In this document: one piece after another, positions 42,916 to 52,225 of the stretch
Numbering within the stretch: position 1 is the stretch's first letter
Layout: every line of letters starts with the position of its first letter
Assembly (NCBI RefSeq): GCF_000515415.1
Contig: NZ_KI911783.1
Span: 226,501-290,500, forward strand
From: Bradyrhizobium sp. WSM1417
Lineage (GTDB): Bacteria; Pseudomonadota; Alphaproteobacteria; Rhizobiales; Xanthobacteraceae
Reading direction: 5' to 3'
DNA length: 64,000 bases
Made by a program: the position numbers and the translations under genes
Notes under the pieces: generated by a model
Told to the model about the DNA's origin: nothing
The model's database searches: none
What the model saw: the letters and a program-made list of their open reading frames with translations, nothing else

Positions 42916-43881
42916 TCAATCCGCCTTGATGTTGGCCTTGCGCACGATCGGAATCCATTTGGCATCCTCGCGCTCGAGATAGGCCTTGAATTCGCCGGGC
43001 GTCATCGCGACGGCTTCGCCGCCGAGCTTCTCGAACTTGTCGACCACGGCGGGATCCTTCAGGATCGCGGTCAGCGCCTCGTGCAGCTTGTCGATCACGG
43101 GCGCCGGCGTGCCTGCCGGTGCGAACAGGCCGGTGAAGGTCTGGCCGTCGAAATCCTTGTAGCCGAGCTCGGCGAACGTCGGCACGTCGGGCAGCGACTT
43201 CAGGCGGTGCGGGCTGGTGACGGCCAGCGCCCGGAACAGGCCGGCCTTGATGTGCTGCAGGCTGACCGTGAGCTGGTCGAACGCGAACTGCACCTGCCCG
43301 CCCAAGAGATCGTTGACCGCAGGCGCATTGCCGCGATAGTGCGCGGTGACCCATTGCAGGTCGAGGCTGGACTGCATCAGCTCGCTGAGCAAATGGTTGG
43401 TGGTGCCGGGACCGGGCGAGGCCATCGTCAGCTTGCCCGGCTCGCGTTTGGCGAGGTCGATGAATTCCTTGAAATTCGTCGCCTGCACCGACGGATGCAC
43501 CTCGAGCACCAGCGGCGTCATCGAGATCGTCGTGATCGGCAGGAAGTCCTTCTTCCAATTGTAGGCGTCGCGCTTGTTGATTTCGGTCGCGAACAGCACC
43601 GGGCCGTTGGCGCCGACGAACAGCGTGTAGCCGTCGGGCGCGGATTTCGCGAAGGCCTCGCCCGCGATCATGCCGCCGGCGCCCGCCTTGTTCTCGATGA
43701 TGAAGGGCTGGCCGAGCTTTTCCTGGAGCTTGTCGGCGATGATGCGCGCGGCGCTGTCGACATTGCCGCCGGCCGGATAGGGCACGATCAGCTTGACGTT
43801 GCGCGCCGGCCATTGCTGGCCCGACGCCGGTCCCGTCAACATCGCCACTGCGGCAGCTATGGCAATCCAGATTAATCTCAT
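42916..43881 (-). CDS. Tripartite tricarboxylate transporter (Bug) binding protein
   Basis: A 321-aa periplasmic binding protein with a signal peptide (residues 1-21, PASGQ). VKLIVPYPAGGNVDSAARII and NKAGAGGMIAGEAFAKSAPDGYTLF (landmarks at about residues 29 and 61) are the Bug family signatures. ATG 43881 is preceded by GGGAGG. It is the first gene of the operon, opposite the IclR regulator, so probably imports or senses the compound degraded; no TctAB membrane genes are present here. Confidence 0.95.
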   Translation of the reverse strand: MRLIWIAIAAAVAMLTGPASGQQWPARNVKLIVPYPAGGNVDSAARIIADKLQEKLGQPFIIENKAGAGGMIAGEAFAKSAPDGYTLFVGANGPVLFATEINKRDAYNWKKDFLPITTISMTPLVLEVHPSVQATNFKEFIDLAKREPGKLTMASPGPGTTNHLLSELMQSSLDLQWVTAHYRGNAPAVNDLLGGQVQFAFDQLTVSLQHIKAGLFRALAVTSPHRLKSLPDVPTFAELGYKDFDGQTFTGLFAPAGTPAPVIDKLHEALTAILKDPAVVDKFEKLGGEAVAMTPGEFKAYLEREDAKWIPIVRKANIKAD

Positions 43882-44001
43882 GTTAACCTCCCGGCGGCGC
43901 TTCCAATTTTAAATCGAGTGCCCCGAACGTCGTACACGGCATCTCGATTCGGAGCGCAATCTCCAGATGCGCGCTTTACCTGTCGAGTGAATTGTGGCGT
44001 T

Positions 44002-44022
44002 CTTGTCCATATTATGGACAAG
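44002..44022. promoter_or_regulatory. Perfect palindrome, candidate IclR operator
   Basis: CTTGTCCATA and TATGGACAAG form a perfect 10-bp inverted repeat with one central T. It lies in the divergent region between the Bug operon and the IclR gene and overlaps ATG 44014, so binding would block the regulator's own translation start region or promoter. If the IclR start is 44050 the site is wholly upstream. Confidence 0.6.
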
Positions 44023-44823
44023 ACCTCTTCCGCGAAATCCGCCCGCCGCATGACCGAACCGCGACAGGGCGCGCAGGCGATCCGGCGCGCGCTCGCGGTG
44101 CTGCGCATTCTCGCCGCAGGCCGCGAAGACGGCGTGCCGCTGGCCGAGGTGGTGCGGGCGACCGGCCTCACCCGCCCGACCGTGCATCGCATCGTCCACG
44201 TGCTGATCGAGGAAGGCATCGTCGAACGGCATGACAAAACCGGCCGCTACGCGATCGGCAACCAGGTGCCGGAGCTCGCGCTCGCACGGGCCCGGCCGTC
44301 GCGGCTGCTGATCGCCGCCAATCGGTCGCTGCAACGCGCCTCCACCGAGATCGGCGACACGCTGTTCCTGACGGTGCGGACCGGCAACGACACGCTGTGC
44401 GTCGATCGCAGGATCGGAATCTATCCGATCCAGGTGCTGTCGATCGAGGTCGGCGCGCGCCGGCCGCTCGGCGTCTCCAGCGCAGGCGTTGCCATCCTCG
44501 CCGCGATGCCGGCGCAGGACGCGCGAAAAATCGTCGCAGCCAACGAGAAGAGACTGGAGGCCTACCGGACCGACGCGGCGACGGTGCTGGGCCAGGTCAC
44601 CGCCGCAAGGCGGCTGGGATATGGCATGAGAGAAATTGGTCTGGTGCAGGGCACGAAATCGATCTCGACCTGGATCAAGACCCCGGACGGCCGCCCCGCC
44701 GCCGCGATGACCGTCTCCGCCGTTCGCACGAGGCTCGGCCCGCGCCGCGAACAGGAGGTCGCGGAGATTTTGCTGCGCGAGGCGCGGATCATCGAGCAGG
44801 CGATCCGGGGGAATACTGGATAG
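44014..44823 (+). CDS. IclR family transcriptional regulator
   Basis: A 269-aa regulator. The N-terminal winged helix-turn-helix is IRRALAVLRILAAGREDGVPLAEVVRATGLTRPTVHRIV (landmark residues about 23-61). The C-terminal effector domain includes RPLGVSSAGVAILAAM. It is divergent from the Bug-amidohydrolase operon, the usual position for its controller; effector unknown. Start ATG 44014 sits within the palindrome; ATG 44050 (MTEPRQGAQAI) is a strong alternative nearer to the family N-terminus. Confidence 0.92.
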   Translation: MDKTSSAKSARRMTEPRQGAQAIRRALAVLRILAAGREDGVPLAEVVRATGLTRPTVHRIVHVLIEEGIVERHDKTGRYAIGNQVPELALARARPSRLLIAANRSLQRASTEIGDTLFLTVRTGNDTLCVDRRIGIYPIQVLSIEVGARRPLGVSSAGVAILAAMPAQDARKIVAANEKRLEAYRTDAATVLGQVTAARRLGYGMREIGLVQGTKSISTWIKTPDGRPAAAMTVSAVRTRLGPRREQEVAEILLREARIIEQAIRGNTG

Positions 44824-44840
44824 CGCTGACGGTGCCGCTT

Positions 44841-44982
44841 CACCTCTCCCCGCTTGCGGGGAGAGGTCGGATCGCTCTTGCGATCCGGGTGAGGGGGTAC
44901 AGGTCTCTCGACCATCTCGCGTGCGGAGAGAGGCCCCTCACCCCACCCCTCTCCCCGTAAGAACGGGGCGAGGGAGCGCACC
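44841..44982. repeat. Intergenic palindromic repeat (family D)
   Basis: CACCTCTCCCCGCTTGCGGG and the right end AACGGGGCGAGGGAGCGCACC frame two GC-rich hairpins, with GGGTGAGGGG and CCCCTCACCC pairing internally. It resembles 39131-39254 and 55271-55409. Confidence 0.8.
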
Positions 44983-45069
44983 GACGATGCGTCGCTGTCA
45001 ATGGGCTGACTTCGCGCGCCGTTTTGTGGCACAAGGGCCGCCTCCGCCGACCGAGCAACGAGGCCCCGC

Positions 45070-46365
45070 ATGCCCGCGCCAAAACCGCCCGCCTTCGAGA
45101 CCCTGAGCCTGCATGCGGGCCAGCATCCGGATCCCGCGACCGGCGCCCGCGCCGTGCCGATCTACCAGACCACGTCCTACGTGTTCCAGGATTCCGACCA
45201 CGCCGCCGCGCTGTTCAACCTCGAGCGTGCGGGCCACATCTATACGCGCATCTCAAATCCGACCACGAGCGTGCTGGAAGAACGGCTTGCGGCGCTGGAA
45301 GGCGGCGTCGGCGCGATCTGCACCGCGAGCGGCATGGCCGCGCTGCATCTGGCCATCGCGACGCTTCTAAACGCCGGCGACCATATCGTCGCGTCAAGCT
45401 CACTCTATGGCGGCACCATCAATTTGCTGGCGCACACGCTGCCGCGCTTCGGCATCACCACAACGTTCGTGAAACCGCGCGATCTCGACGCGTTCCGCGC
45501 GGCTATCAAGCCGAACACGAAGCTGTTGATCGGCGAGACCATCGGCAATCCCGGGCTGGAGGTGCTGGACATTCCGAAGGTCGCGACGATCGCGCATGAC
45601 GCGAAGATTCCGCTGCTGATCGACAACACCTTTGCCACGCCCTATCTCAGCCGTCCGATCGAGCTCGGCGCCGACATCGTCATGCATTCGGCAACCAAAT
45701 GGATCGGCGGCCACGGCATCGCGATCGGCGGCGCCATCGTCGACGGCGGCCATTTCGACTGGCGTTCATCCGGAAAATTCGACGTGCTGACCGAGCCCTA
45801 TGGCGGTTATCACGGCATCGTCTTCGACGAGCAGTTCGGCACCGCCGCCTTCATCATGCGCGCACGCACCGAGGGCCTGCGCGATTTCGGCGCTTGTCTA
45901 TCCCCGACCAACGCGTTCCAGCTGTTGCAGGGCGTCGAGACGCTCGGCGTGCGCATGGACCGCCACATCCAGAACACGCATCTCGTGCTGGAAGCGCTGA
46001 AAGCCAACAAGGCGGTCGATTGGGTGCTTCATCCATCGCTGGAGGACCACACGGACTACCAGCTCGCAAAACAATTGCTGCCGCGCGGCGCCGGCTCGAT
46101 CGTCTCCTTCGGCATCAAGGGCGGACGGCCCGCGGGCCGCAAGTTCATCGAATCGCTGCGCATGATCAGCCATCTCGCCAATGTCGGCGACGCCAAGACG
46201 CTGGTGATCCACCCGGCGTCGACCACGCACCAGCAGATGGACGCCGAGCAGCTCAAGGCCTCCGGCATCGGCGAGGAGCTGGTGCGGCTCTCGGTCGGGA
46301 TCGAGACCGCAAGCGACATCATCGACGATCTCGCGCAGGCGCTGCGCATCTCGCAAAAGGTCTGA
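45070..46365 (+). CDS. metY: O-acetylhomoserine sulfhydrylase
   Basis: A 431-aa PLP enzyme joining O-acetylhomoserine with sulfide to give homocysteine in methionine synthesis. FETLSLHAGQHPDPATGARAVP, TYTRI-type segment IYTRISNPTTSVLEERLAALE, and Lys210 in HSATKWIGGHG (Schiff base) identify the Cys/Met metabolism family; length is right for MetY. GAGG lies 6 nt before the ATG. An alpha/beta hydrolase gene starts 4 nt downstream, forming an operon. No SAM riboswitch was recognised upstream. Confidence 0.93.
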   Translation: MPAPKPPAFETLSLHAGQHPDPATGARAVPIYQTTSYVFQDSDHAAALFNLERAGHIYTRISNPTTSVLEERLAALEGGVGAICTASGMAALHLAIATLLNAGDHIVASSSLYGGTINLLAHTLPRFGITTTFVKPRDLDAFRAAIKPNTKLLIGETIGNPGLEVLDIPKVATIAHDAKIPLLIDNTFATPYLSRPIELGADIVMHSATKWIGGHGIAIGGAIVDGGHFDWRSSGKFDVLTEPYGGYHGIVFDEQFGTAAFIMRARTEGLRDFGACLSPTNAFQLLQGVETLGVRMDRHIQNTHLVLEALKANKAVDWVLHPSLEDHTDYQLAKQLLPRGAGSIVSFGIKGGRPAGRKFIESLRMISHLANVGDAKTLVIHPASTTHQQMDAEQLKASGIGEELVRLSVGIETASDIIDDLAQALRISQKV

Positions 46366-46369
46366 CACC

Positions 46370-47152
46370 ATGAAGCTCTCCGTCAACGGCGCCGAGGTGC
46401 TGGTCGCAACCGGCGGCCGCGACTTCGACAGATCCCTGCCCGCGGTCGTCTTCCTCCACGGCGCCGGCTTCGATCATTCGACCTGGGCGCTGCACACGCG
46501 CTGGTTCGCCCATCACGGCTTTGGCGTGCTGGCCCCTGATCTGCCCGGTCACGGCCGCTCCCCCGGTCCTTCGCTCGGCAGCATCGCCGAGATGGCAGAC
46601 TGGACGGCGGCCCTGCTCGATGCGGCCGGGGTGACCAAGGCGCATCTGATCGGCCATTCCATGGGATCGCTGATCTCACTGGAGACGGCCGCACGTCACC
46701 CCGACAAGGTGTCCGCGCTCAGCCTGATCGGCACTGCCGCGACCATGACGGTCGGCCCGGATCTGCTGAAGGCGGCCGAAATCAATTCGCAGGATGCAAA
46801 CGACATGGTCTCGATCTGGGGCCTCGGCTTCAACGCCGAGCTCGGCGGCAGCCTCGCACCGGGCCTGTGGATGCATGGCGGAGCGCAGGCTGTGTTAAAA
46901 CACTGCGAGCCGGGCGTGCTGTTCAGGGATTTGTCGGCCTGCAATGCTTACGCGAATGCGCTTCAAGCAGCCGCGAGTGTGAAGGTGCCTACGACGCTCA
47001 TCCTCGGCGAGCGGGACATGATGACGCCGGTGAAGGCCGGCAAGGCACTCGCGGCGGCGATCCCGAATGCGAAGACCGTCGTGGTGCGGGGCGCCGGCCA
47101 CATGATCATGGCCGAATGCCCGGATGAACTGTTGGCAGCGCTGACGGGCTGA
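46370..47152 (+). CDS. Alpha/beta hydrolase
   Basis: A 260-aa hydrolase. VVFLHGAGFDHSTWALHTRW carries the oxyanion HG motif, LAPDLPGHGRSPG follows, and the nucleophile elbow is GHSMGSLISLE (Ser about residue 103). TTLILGERDMMTPV supplies the acid and GAGHMIMAECPDE the histidine. It sits 4 nt behind metY and is likely co-transcribed. A link to methionine synthesis, such as ester or acyl cleavage, is not established. Confidence 0.9.
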   Translation: MKLSVNGAEVLVATGGRDFDRSLPAVVFLHGAGFDHSTWALHTRWFAHHGFGVLAPDLPGHGRSPGPSLGSIAEMADWTAALLDAAGVTKAHLIGHSMGSLISLETAARHPDKVSALSLIGTAATMTVGPDLLKAAEINSQDANDMVSIWGLGFNAELGGSLAPGLWMHGGAQAVLKHCEPGVLFRDLSACNAYANALQAAASVKVPTTLILGERDMMTPVKAGKALAAAIPNAKTVVVRGAGHMIMAECPDELLAALTG

Positions 47153-47207
47153 GTCTGCTCAGGAACCCGGCGTCGATCATGCGTTTTGGCGACGTCTGAG
47201 CCAGCGC

Positions 47208-47344
47208 CTCGTCCTTCGAGACGACCGCTTTCAGCGGTCTCCTCAGGATGAGGGCTCAGCTCGGTTGCGCGAACTTTGAAACTGCAGCCACCCCCTCCGC
47301 CCTCATCCTGAGGGCCCGCCGAAGGCGGGCGTCTCGAAGGATGG
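47208..47344. repeat. Intergenic palindromic repeat (family C)
   Basis: CTCGTCCTTCGAGACG is inverted against CGTCTCGAAGGATGG, and CTCAGGATGAGG against CCTCATCCTGAGG. An inner pair CCGCTTTCAGCGG forms a hairpin. It matches the copy at 31371-31508 and separates two convergent genes. Confidence 0.82.
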
Positions 47345-47424
47345 CCACAGGCAATCTGCCCACCACGTTCTTCTTCATATGATATGCGATTCCTGTGGTG
47401 GGACGGGGAAGGGGGGACAACCAC

Positions 47425-48036
47425 TCACCACATCGTCGCTGCCGCACGCTCCGGCCAAGCGCGATCGTACTCCGCGCCGCCGATCTTGTTCTCGCTCATC
47501 TCGGCGAGGATCTGGCCGGGTGTCGGCAGCGTCTTGGGATCGATGCGCTTGTCGGGATTCCAGAGGTCGGAGCGGACGATGGCGCGGGCGCATTGGAAGT
47601 AGATTTCGTCGACCGTCATCACCATGACGCTGCGCGGCGCCTTGCCGTCGACCTTGAAGGAAGCGAGCAGTTCGGGATCGATGGACAGATGCGCCCGGCC
47701 ATTGGCGCGGACCGCATTGCCGGAGCCGGGAATCAGGAACATCAGCGACACCCTGGGATCGCGCACGATGTTGCGCAAGGAATCGACCCGGTTGTTGCCG
47801 CGGCGATCCGGCAGCATCAGCGTCTTCGGATCATGAATGCGGACGAAGCCGGAGAGATCGCCGCGCGGCGAGCAGTCGATGCCCTCGGGCCCGATGGTGG
47901 CGAGCGCGGCGAACGGGGCCTTTTCGATGAAGACCCGATAGAGCGGGGTGACGTGGTCGGCGACTTTCACGGTCGAGGCGTCGTTGGTGACGCCGTAGAT
48001 GGCCTCCAGCTGCTCGACCGTTTCGATCACCGACAT
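47425..48036 (-). CDS. PNPOx-type FMN flavoprotein (MSMEG_1061 family)
   Basis: A 203-aa split-barrel flavoprotein. FIEKAPFAALATIGPEGIDCSPRGDLSGF (landmark residues about 36-64) and RIHDPKTLMLPDRRGNNRVDSL are typical of the pyridoxamine-phosphate-oxidase-like MSMEG_1061 group. Its reaction is unknown. It lies 22 nt after phnN on the same strand and so may be read with the C-P lyase operon, though no phosphonate link is established. Confidence 0.9.
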   Translation of the reverse strand: MSVIETVEQLEAIYGVTNDASTVKVADHVTPLYRVFIEKAPFAALATIGPEGIDCSPRGDLSGFVRIHDPKTLMLPDRRGNNRVDSLRNIVRDPRVSLMFLIPGSGNAVRANGRAHLSIDPELLASFKVDGKAPRSVMVMTVDEIYFQCARAIVRSDLWNPDKRIDPKTLPTPGQILAEMSENKIGGAEYDRAWPERAAATMW

Positions 48037-48058
48037 TCCAGTCTCCTTGTTGCGCCGG

Positions 48059-48655
48059 CTATTCGTGCCAGCCTTGATTCCTGATCACGCGCAGAAGCTG
48101 GCGGCCATGATACTCCGCGCTGCCCGCGTTGAGGATGGTGACGTCGGCCTGCGCCGATGCATCGCCGACGCTGCGTGTCAGCCGTTCCACGATATTGCCG
48201 TCACTGTGCCGGGCGCGGGCGGCGAGCCGCTGCGCCAACACCTCCGGCGGCGCCGTGATCGCGACCACCACGACGTTTGCATAGGTCTGACGCAGCGCGC
48301 CGATCACTGTGCGCGAAACGTTGGCCACGACGGCGCGTCCGGCAAGAATGTCGTCGTTGAGGTCGAGCGGCAGCGCATAGGAATGGCCATGCGCCTCCCA
48401 ATGCACGGCGAATTCGCCATGCTCGCGCGCGCGACGGAATTCGTCAGGGCTCACCGCAATATTGTCTTCGTCGGCCGAGGATTCGCGGGTCACGACACGG
48501 CGCGGAAAGACGATGTCCTGATCCTCGATGCACGCCGCCCGCGCCAGCCGCAGCAGCGTGTCCTTGCCGGCACCGCTGGGACCGACCACGAGCACGAGCC
48601 GCCCGGGCCCGATCGCGCCCGTCTGCGCTCCCGCCACGGTGACGGTCTCGCTCAT
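48059..48655 (-). CDS. phnN: Ribose 1,5-bisphosphate phosphokinase PhnN
   Basis: A 198-aa kinase converting ribose 1,5-bisphosphate to PRPP with ATP, the last step of C-P lyase product salvage. The P-loop is VGPSGAGKDTLL at about residues 23-34, and VVTRESSADEDNIAVSPDEF matches the family. Start ATG 48655 overlaps the phnM stop by ATGA, which fixes it against the upstream MARRAPRR reading. Confidence 0.95.
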   Translation of the reverse strand: MSETVTVAGAQTGAIGPGRLVLVVGPSGAGKDTLLRLARAACIEDQDIVFPRRVVTRESSADEDNIAVSPDEFRRAREHGEFAVHWEAHGHSYALPLDLNDDILAGRAVVANVSRTVIGALRQTYANVVVVAITAPPEVLAQRLAARARHSDGNIVERLTRSVGDASAQADVTILNAGSAEYHGRQLLRVIRNQGWHE

Positions 48656-49806
48656 GCGACGCGGCGCCCTTCGCGCCAAACGCTGCGGACCGCAGGGACG
48701 CTGCCAGCAACATGCACGCGGATCAGATCGGCCCGCTTGCCAACCGCGATTTCACCGCGGTCGGACAGGCCGACGGCGTCCGCGGGCGCCTTCGTCACCG
48801 TGCGGATCGCCGCCGCAAGACTGATGGCGGGCACATGCTCGGGCAAATGTAGCGCGGCCATCAGAAGGCTCGAGGGAATGTAGTCCGATGACAGGATGTC
48901 GAGCAGGCCCTCGCGGGCGAGATCAACCGCGGCGATGTTGCCGGAATGCGAGCCGCCGCGCACGACGTTCGGCGCACCCATCAGGATGTCGATCCCGGCC
49001 TCGTGCAGGCCGCGCGCGGCCTCCAACGTGGTCGGGAATTCCGCCACCGAAACGCCATCGCGCACGGCGTCGACGACATTCTCCTCGGTGGTATCGTCAT
49101 GGCTCGCCAGCGGGATCTTGTACTGATGTGCCAGCGCCACGATCTCGCGCATGTTGGTCGCGGCGTAGGCCTTCTGATACTCGAAACGCTTCGCGAACAG
49201 TTCGTCGAGCTGGGCGTCGGTCTTGCCGCCGCCCTTGCCGCGATAATAGTCGCGCAGCTTGCCTTCGTCGCGGAACTGGCGCTGGCCGGGGGTGTGGTCC
49301 ATTAGCGACATCAGCCGCACGTCGGGACGGTCGATCAGCTCCCTGGCCTCCTCGACCACGCTCGGCATCGGGATTTCGCAGCGCAGATGCAGGAAGTGAT
49401 CGGCGCGCAGCAAATTGGCATCGCGCGCGGTCGTGATCGCGGCGGCAAGCACGCCGGCGCGCCCGTCGACTTCCTCGGCGCCGTCCTCGCGCCAGACCCG
49501 GAGCGAGTCGAACACCGTGGTAATGCCCGATGTCGCGAGCTGGCCGTCATAGGAGACGACGGCCGCGACCGGATTCCAGAACACCTTTGGCCGCGGCACG
49601 TAATGTGCCTCGAGGTGGTCGGTGTGGAGCTCGATCAAGCCGGGCATGATCAGATCGCCGCCGGCATCCTCTGCCCCCGTGGGCGCCCTGCCCTCGCCGA
49701 TCTCGGCAATGCGTCCATCGGCGAGAGCGAGCCAGCCCTGCTCGATCACCCGTTCCGCCAGCACGATCCTGGCGTTGGCGATCACGATGTCCTTCTTGGC
49801 GTTCAT
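48652..49806 (-). CDS. phnM: Ribose 1-methylphosphonate 5-triphosphate diphosphatase PhnM
   Basis: A 384-aa amidohydrolase-fold enzyme removing pyrophosphate from alpha-D-ribose 1-methylphosphonate 5-triphosphate. Metal-site motifs: LIELHTDHLEAHYV at about residue 57, LMSLMDHTPGQRQF, LASHDDTTEENV and MGAPNVVRGGSHSGN. Start ATG 49806 leaves AAGGA a 7-nt spacer; the ATG 6 nt upstream would abut it. A second, divergent copy is at 59882-61075. Confidence 0.96.
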   Translation of the reverse strand: MNAKKDIVIANARIVLAERVIEQGWLALADGRIAEIGEGRAPTGAEDAGGDLIMPGLIELHTDHLEAHYVPRPKVFWNPVAAVVSYDGQLATSGITTVFDSLRVWREDGAEEVDGRAGVLAAAITTARDANLLRADHFLHLRCEIPMPSVVEEARELIDRPDVRLMSLMDHTPGQRQFRDEGKLRDYYRGKGGGKTDAQLDELFAKRFEYQKAYAATNMREIVALAHQYKIPLASHDDTTEENVVDAVRDGVSVAEFPTTLEAARGLHEAGIDILMGAPNVVRGGSHSGNIAAVDLAREGLLDILSSDYIPSSLLMAALHLPEHVPAISLAAAIRTVTKAPADAVGLSDRGEIAVGKRADLIRVHVAGSVPAVRSVWREGRRVA

Positions 49807-49817
49807 GTCCATTTCCT

Positions 49818-50516
<699 letters not shown>

Positions 50517-50538
50517 TGAAGGACTCATTTTGGAAGGC

Positions 50539-51336
50539 TTATGGCGGCAGGATCGAGGAGACGAGGAGCTGGGTGTAGGGCTCGCGCGGATCGTCGAGCA
50601 CCTGGTCGGTGAGGCCGGTCTCGATGACGCGGCCGCCCTTCATCACCATCACCCGGTGCGACAGCAGGCGCGCGACCGCGAGATCATGGGTGACGATGAT
50701 GACCGCAAGGTGCAGCTCGGCAACGAGGCTGCGCACGAGGTCGAGCAGGCGGGCCTGCACGGAAACATCGAGGCCGCCGGTCGGCTCGTCCATGAACACC
50801 AGCCGCGGCTCGGTGACGAGATTGCGGGCGATCTGGAGACGCTGGCGCATGCCGCCAGAATAGGTACGCGGCGCGTCGTCGATGCGTGCGATGTCGATCT
50901 CGACGCGGGTCAGCCAGTCCGACGCGGTATCGCGAATGCGGCCGTAGTGATTCCAACCCACCGCCATTAACCGTTCGCCGACATTGGCGCCGGCCGAGAC
51001 CGCCATGCGCAAGCCCTGCGCGGGATCCTGATGAACGAAGCCCCAGTCGGTGCGGAACAGGAAGCGCCGCTCGGCCTCGCCCAGCGTGGCGAGATCGCGG
51101 GTGACGCCGTCGCGCATCCGATAGGAGACGTGCCCACCGCTGGCCGCGAGCTGACCCGAGAGGAGCTGGAGCAACGTCGACTTGCCCGAGCCGGATTCGC
51201 CGACGATCGCCAGCACCTCGCCGGGATAGAGCGCAAAGGACACATCGCGGCACGCCGCGATACGGCCGTAGGACTTGCTGAGGGATTTTGCGACCAGCAG
51301 CGGCTCGTCGTTCTCGTGCATGTCTTGATCAGCCAT
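50539..51336 (-). CDS. phnK: Phosphonate C-P lyase system protein PhnK
   Basis: A 265-aa ABC-type ATPase that binds the PhnGHIJ core. Walker A is VGESGSGKSTLL, signature YSGGMRQRLQIARNL, Walker B LVFMDEPTGGLD. It overlaps phnJ by 8 nt, so translation is coupled. Confidence 0.96.
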   Translation of the reverse strand: MADQDMHENDEPLLVAKSLSKSYGRIAACRDVSFALYPGEVLAIVGESGSGKSTLLQLLSGQLAASGGHVSYRMRDGVTRDLATLGEAERRFLFRTDWGFVHQDPAQGLRMAVSAGANVGERLMAVGWNHYGRIRDTASDWLTRVEIDIARIDDAPRTYSGGMRQRLQIARNLVTEPRLVFMDEPTGGLDVSVQARLLDLVRSLVAELHLAVIIVTHDLAVARLLSHRVMVMKGGRVIETGLTDQVLDDPREPYTQLLVSSILPP

Positions 51337-52225
51337 TCGATGCCTCCTGCGCCTTGTCCTTGTACGGCGCGGCGCTGAGGCTGCCGTGATGGCCGGCGGC
51401 CTGGCGGCCCTCGCAATAATCCGTGTCGGAGCAGACGAACATGCGTCCGCCCTTGTCGTCGGTCACGATCTCGTCGAGATAGGAATTGTCCGCGGCGCAC
51501 AGCGCGCAAGGCGCGTTGAAACGATATGGCTCGAACGGGTGATCCTCGAAGTCGAGCGACACCACCTGCGTGTAGGGCGGGATCGCATAGATGCGCTTCT
51601 CGCGGCCGGCGCCGAACAGTTGCAGCGCCGGACAATTGTCCATCTTGGGATTGTCGAATTTCGGCGTCGGCGACGGATCCATCACATAGCGCGAGTTGAC
51701 CTTCACCGGATAGGCGTAAGCCGTCGCGATGTGGCCGAAGCGGGCAATGTCCTCGTAAAGCTTCACATGCATCAGGCCGTATTCGGCCAGCGCGTGCATG
51801 CGCCGCGTCTCGGTCTCGCGCGGCTCGAGGAAGCGCAGCGGCTCCGGGATCGGCACCTGATAGACCAGCACCTGATTCTCGTGCAGCGATCTCTCCGGAA
51901 TGCGGTGGCGGGTCTGGATTACGGTCGCTTCTTCTGTTGCCGTTGTCGTGGCGACGCCGGCGGTCCTGGCGAAGAATTTGCGGATCGAGATCGCGTTGGT
52001 GGTGTCGTCGGAGCCCTGGTCGATCACCTTCAGCACGTCCTCGGGCCCGAGGATCGCGGCGGTGACCTGAACGCCGCCGGTGCCCCAGCCATAGGGCATC
52101 GGCATTTCACGGCTGGCGAACGGCACCTGATAGCCGGGAATCGCGATCGCCTTGAGGATCGCGCGGCGGATCATCCGTTTGGTCTGTTCGTCGAGATAGG
52201 CGAAATTATAGGCGGGCGCGTTCAT
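51329..52225 (-). CDS. phnJ: Alpha-D-ribose 1-methylphosphonate 5-phosphate C-P lyase PhnJ
   Basis: A 298-aa radical SAM enzyme that breaks the C-P bond, releasing methane from methylphosphonate and ribose cyclic phosphate. The four conserved cysteines are Cys240, Cys243, Cys265 and Cys271 (CX2CX21CX5C), which hold the Fe-S cluster and catalytic Cys. It overlaps phnI by ATGA and phnK by 8 nt. Length is normal. Confidence 0.97.
   Translation of the reverse strand: MNAPAYNFAYLDEQTKRMIRRAILKAIAIPGYQVPFASREMPMPYGWGTGGVQVTAAILGPEDVLKVIDQGSDDTTNAISIRKFFARTAGVATTTATEEATVIQTRHRIPERSLHENQVLVYQVPIPEPLRFLEPRETETRRMHALAEYGLMHVKLYEDIARFGHIATAYAYPVKVNSRYVMDPSPTPKFDNPKMDNCPALQLFGAGREKRIYAIPPYTQVVSLDFEDHPFEPYRFNAPCALCAADNSYLDEIVTDDKGGRMFVCSDTDYCEGRQAAGHHGSLSAAPYKDKAQEASNG

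Noticed and set aside
44983..45069. SAM-II-type riboswitch before metY
   Set aside because: I looked for the conserved pseudoknot elements and did not find them; only a ribosome site (GAGG) is evident.
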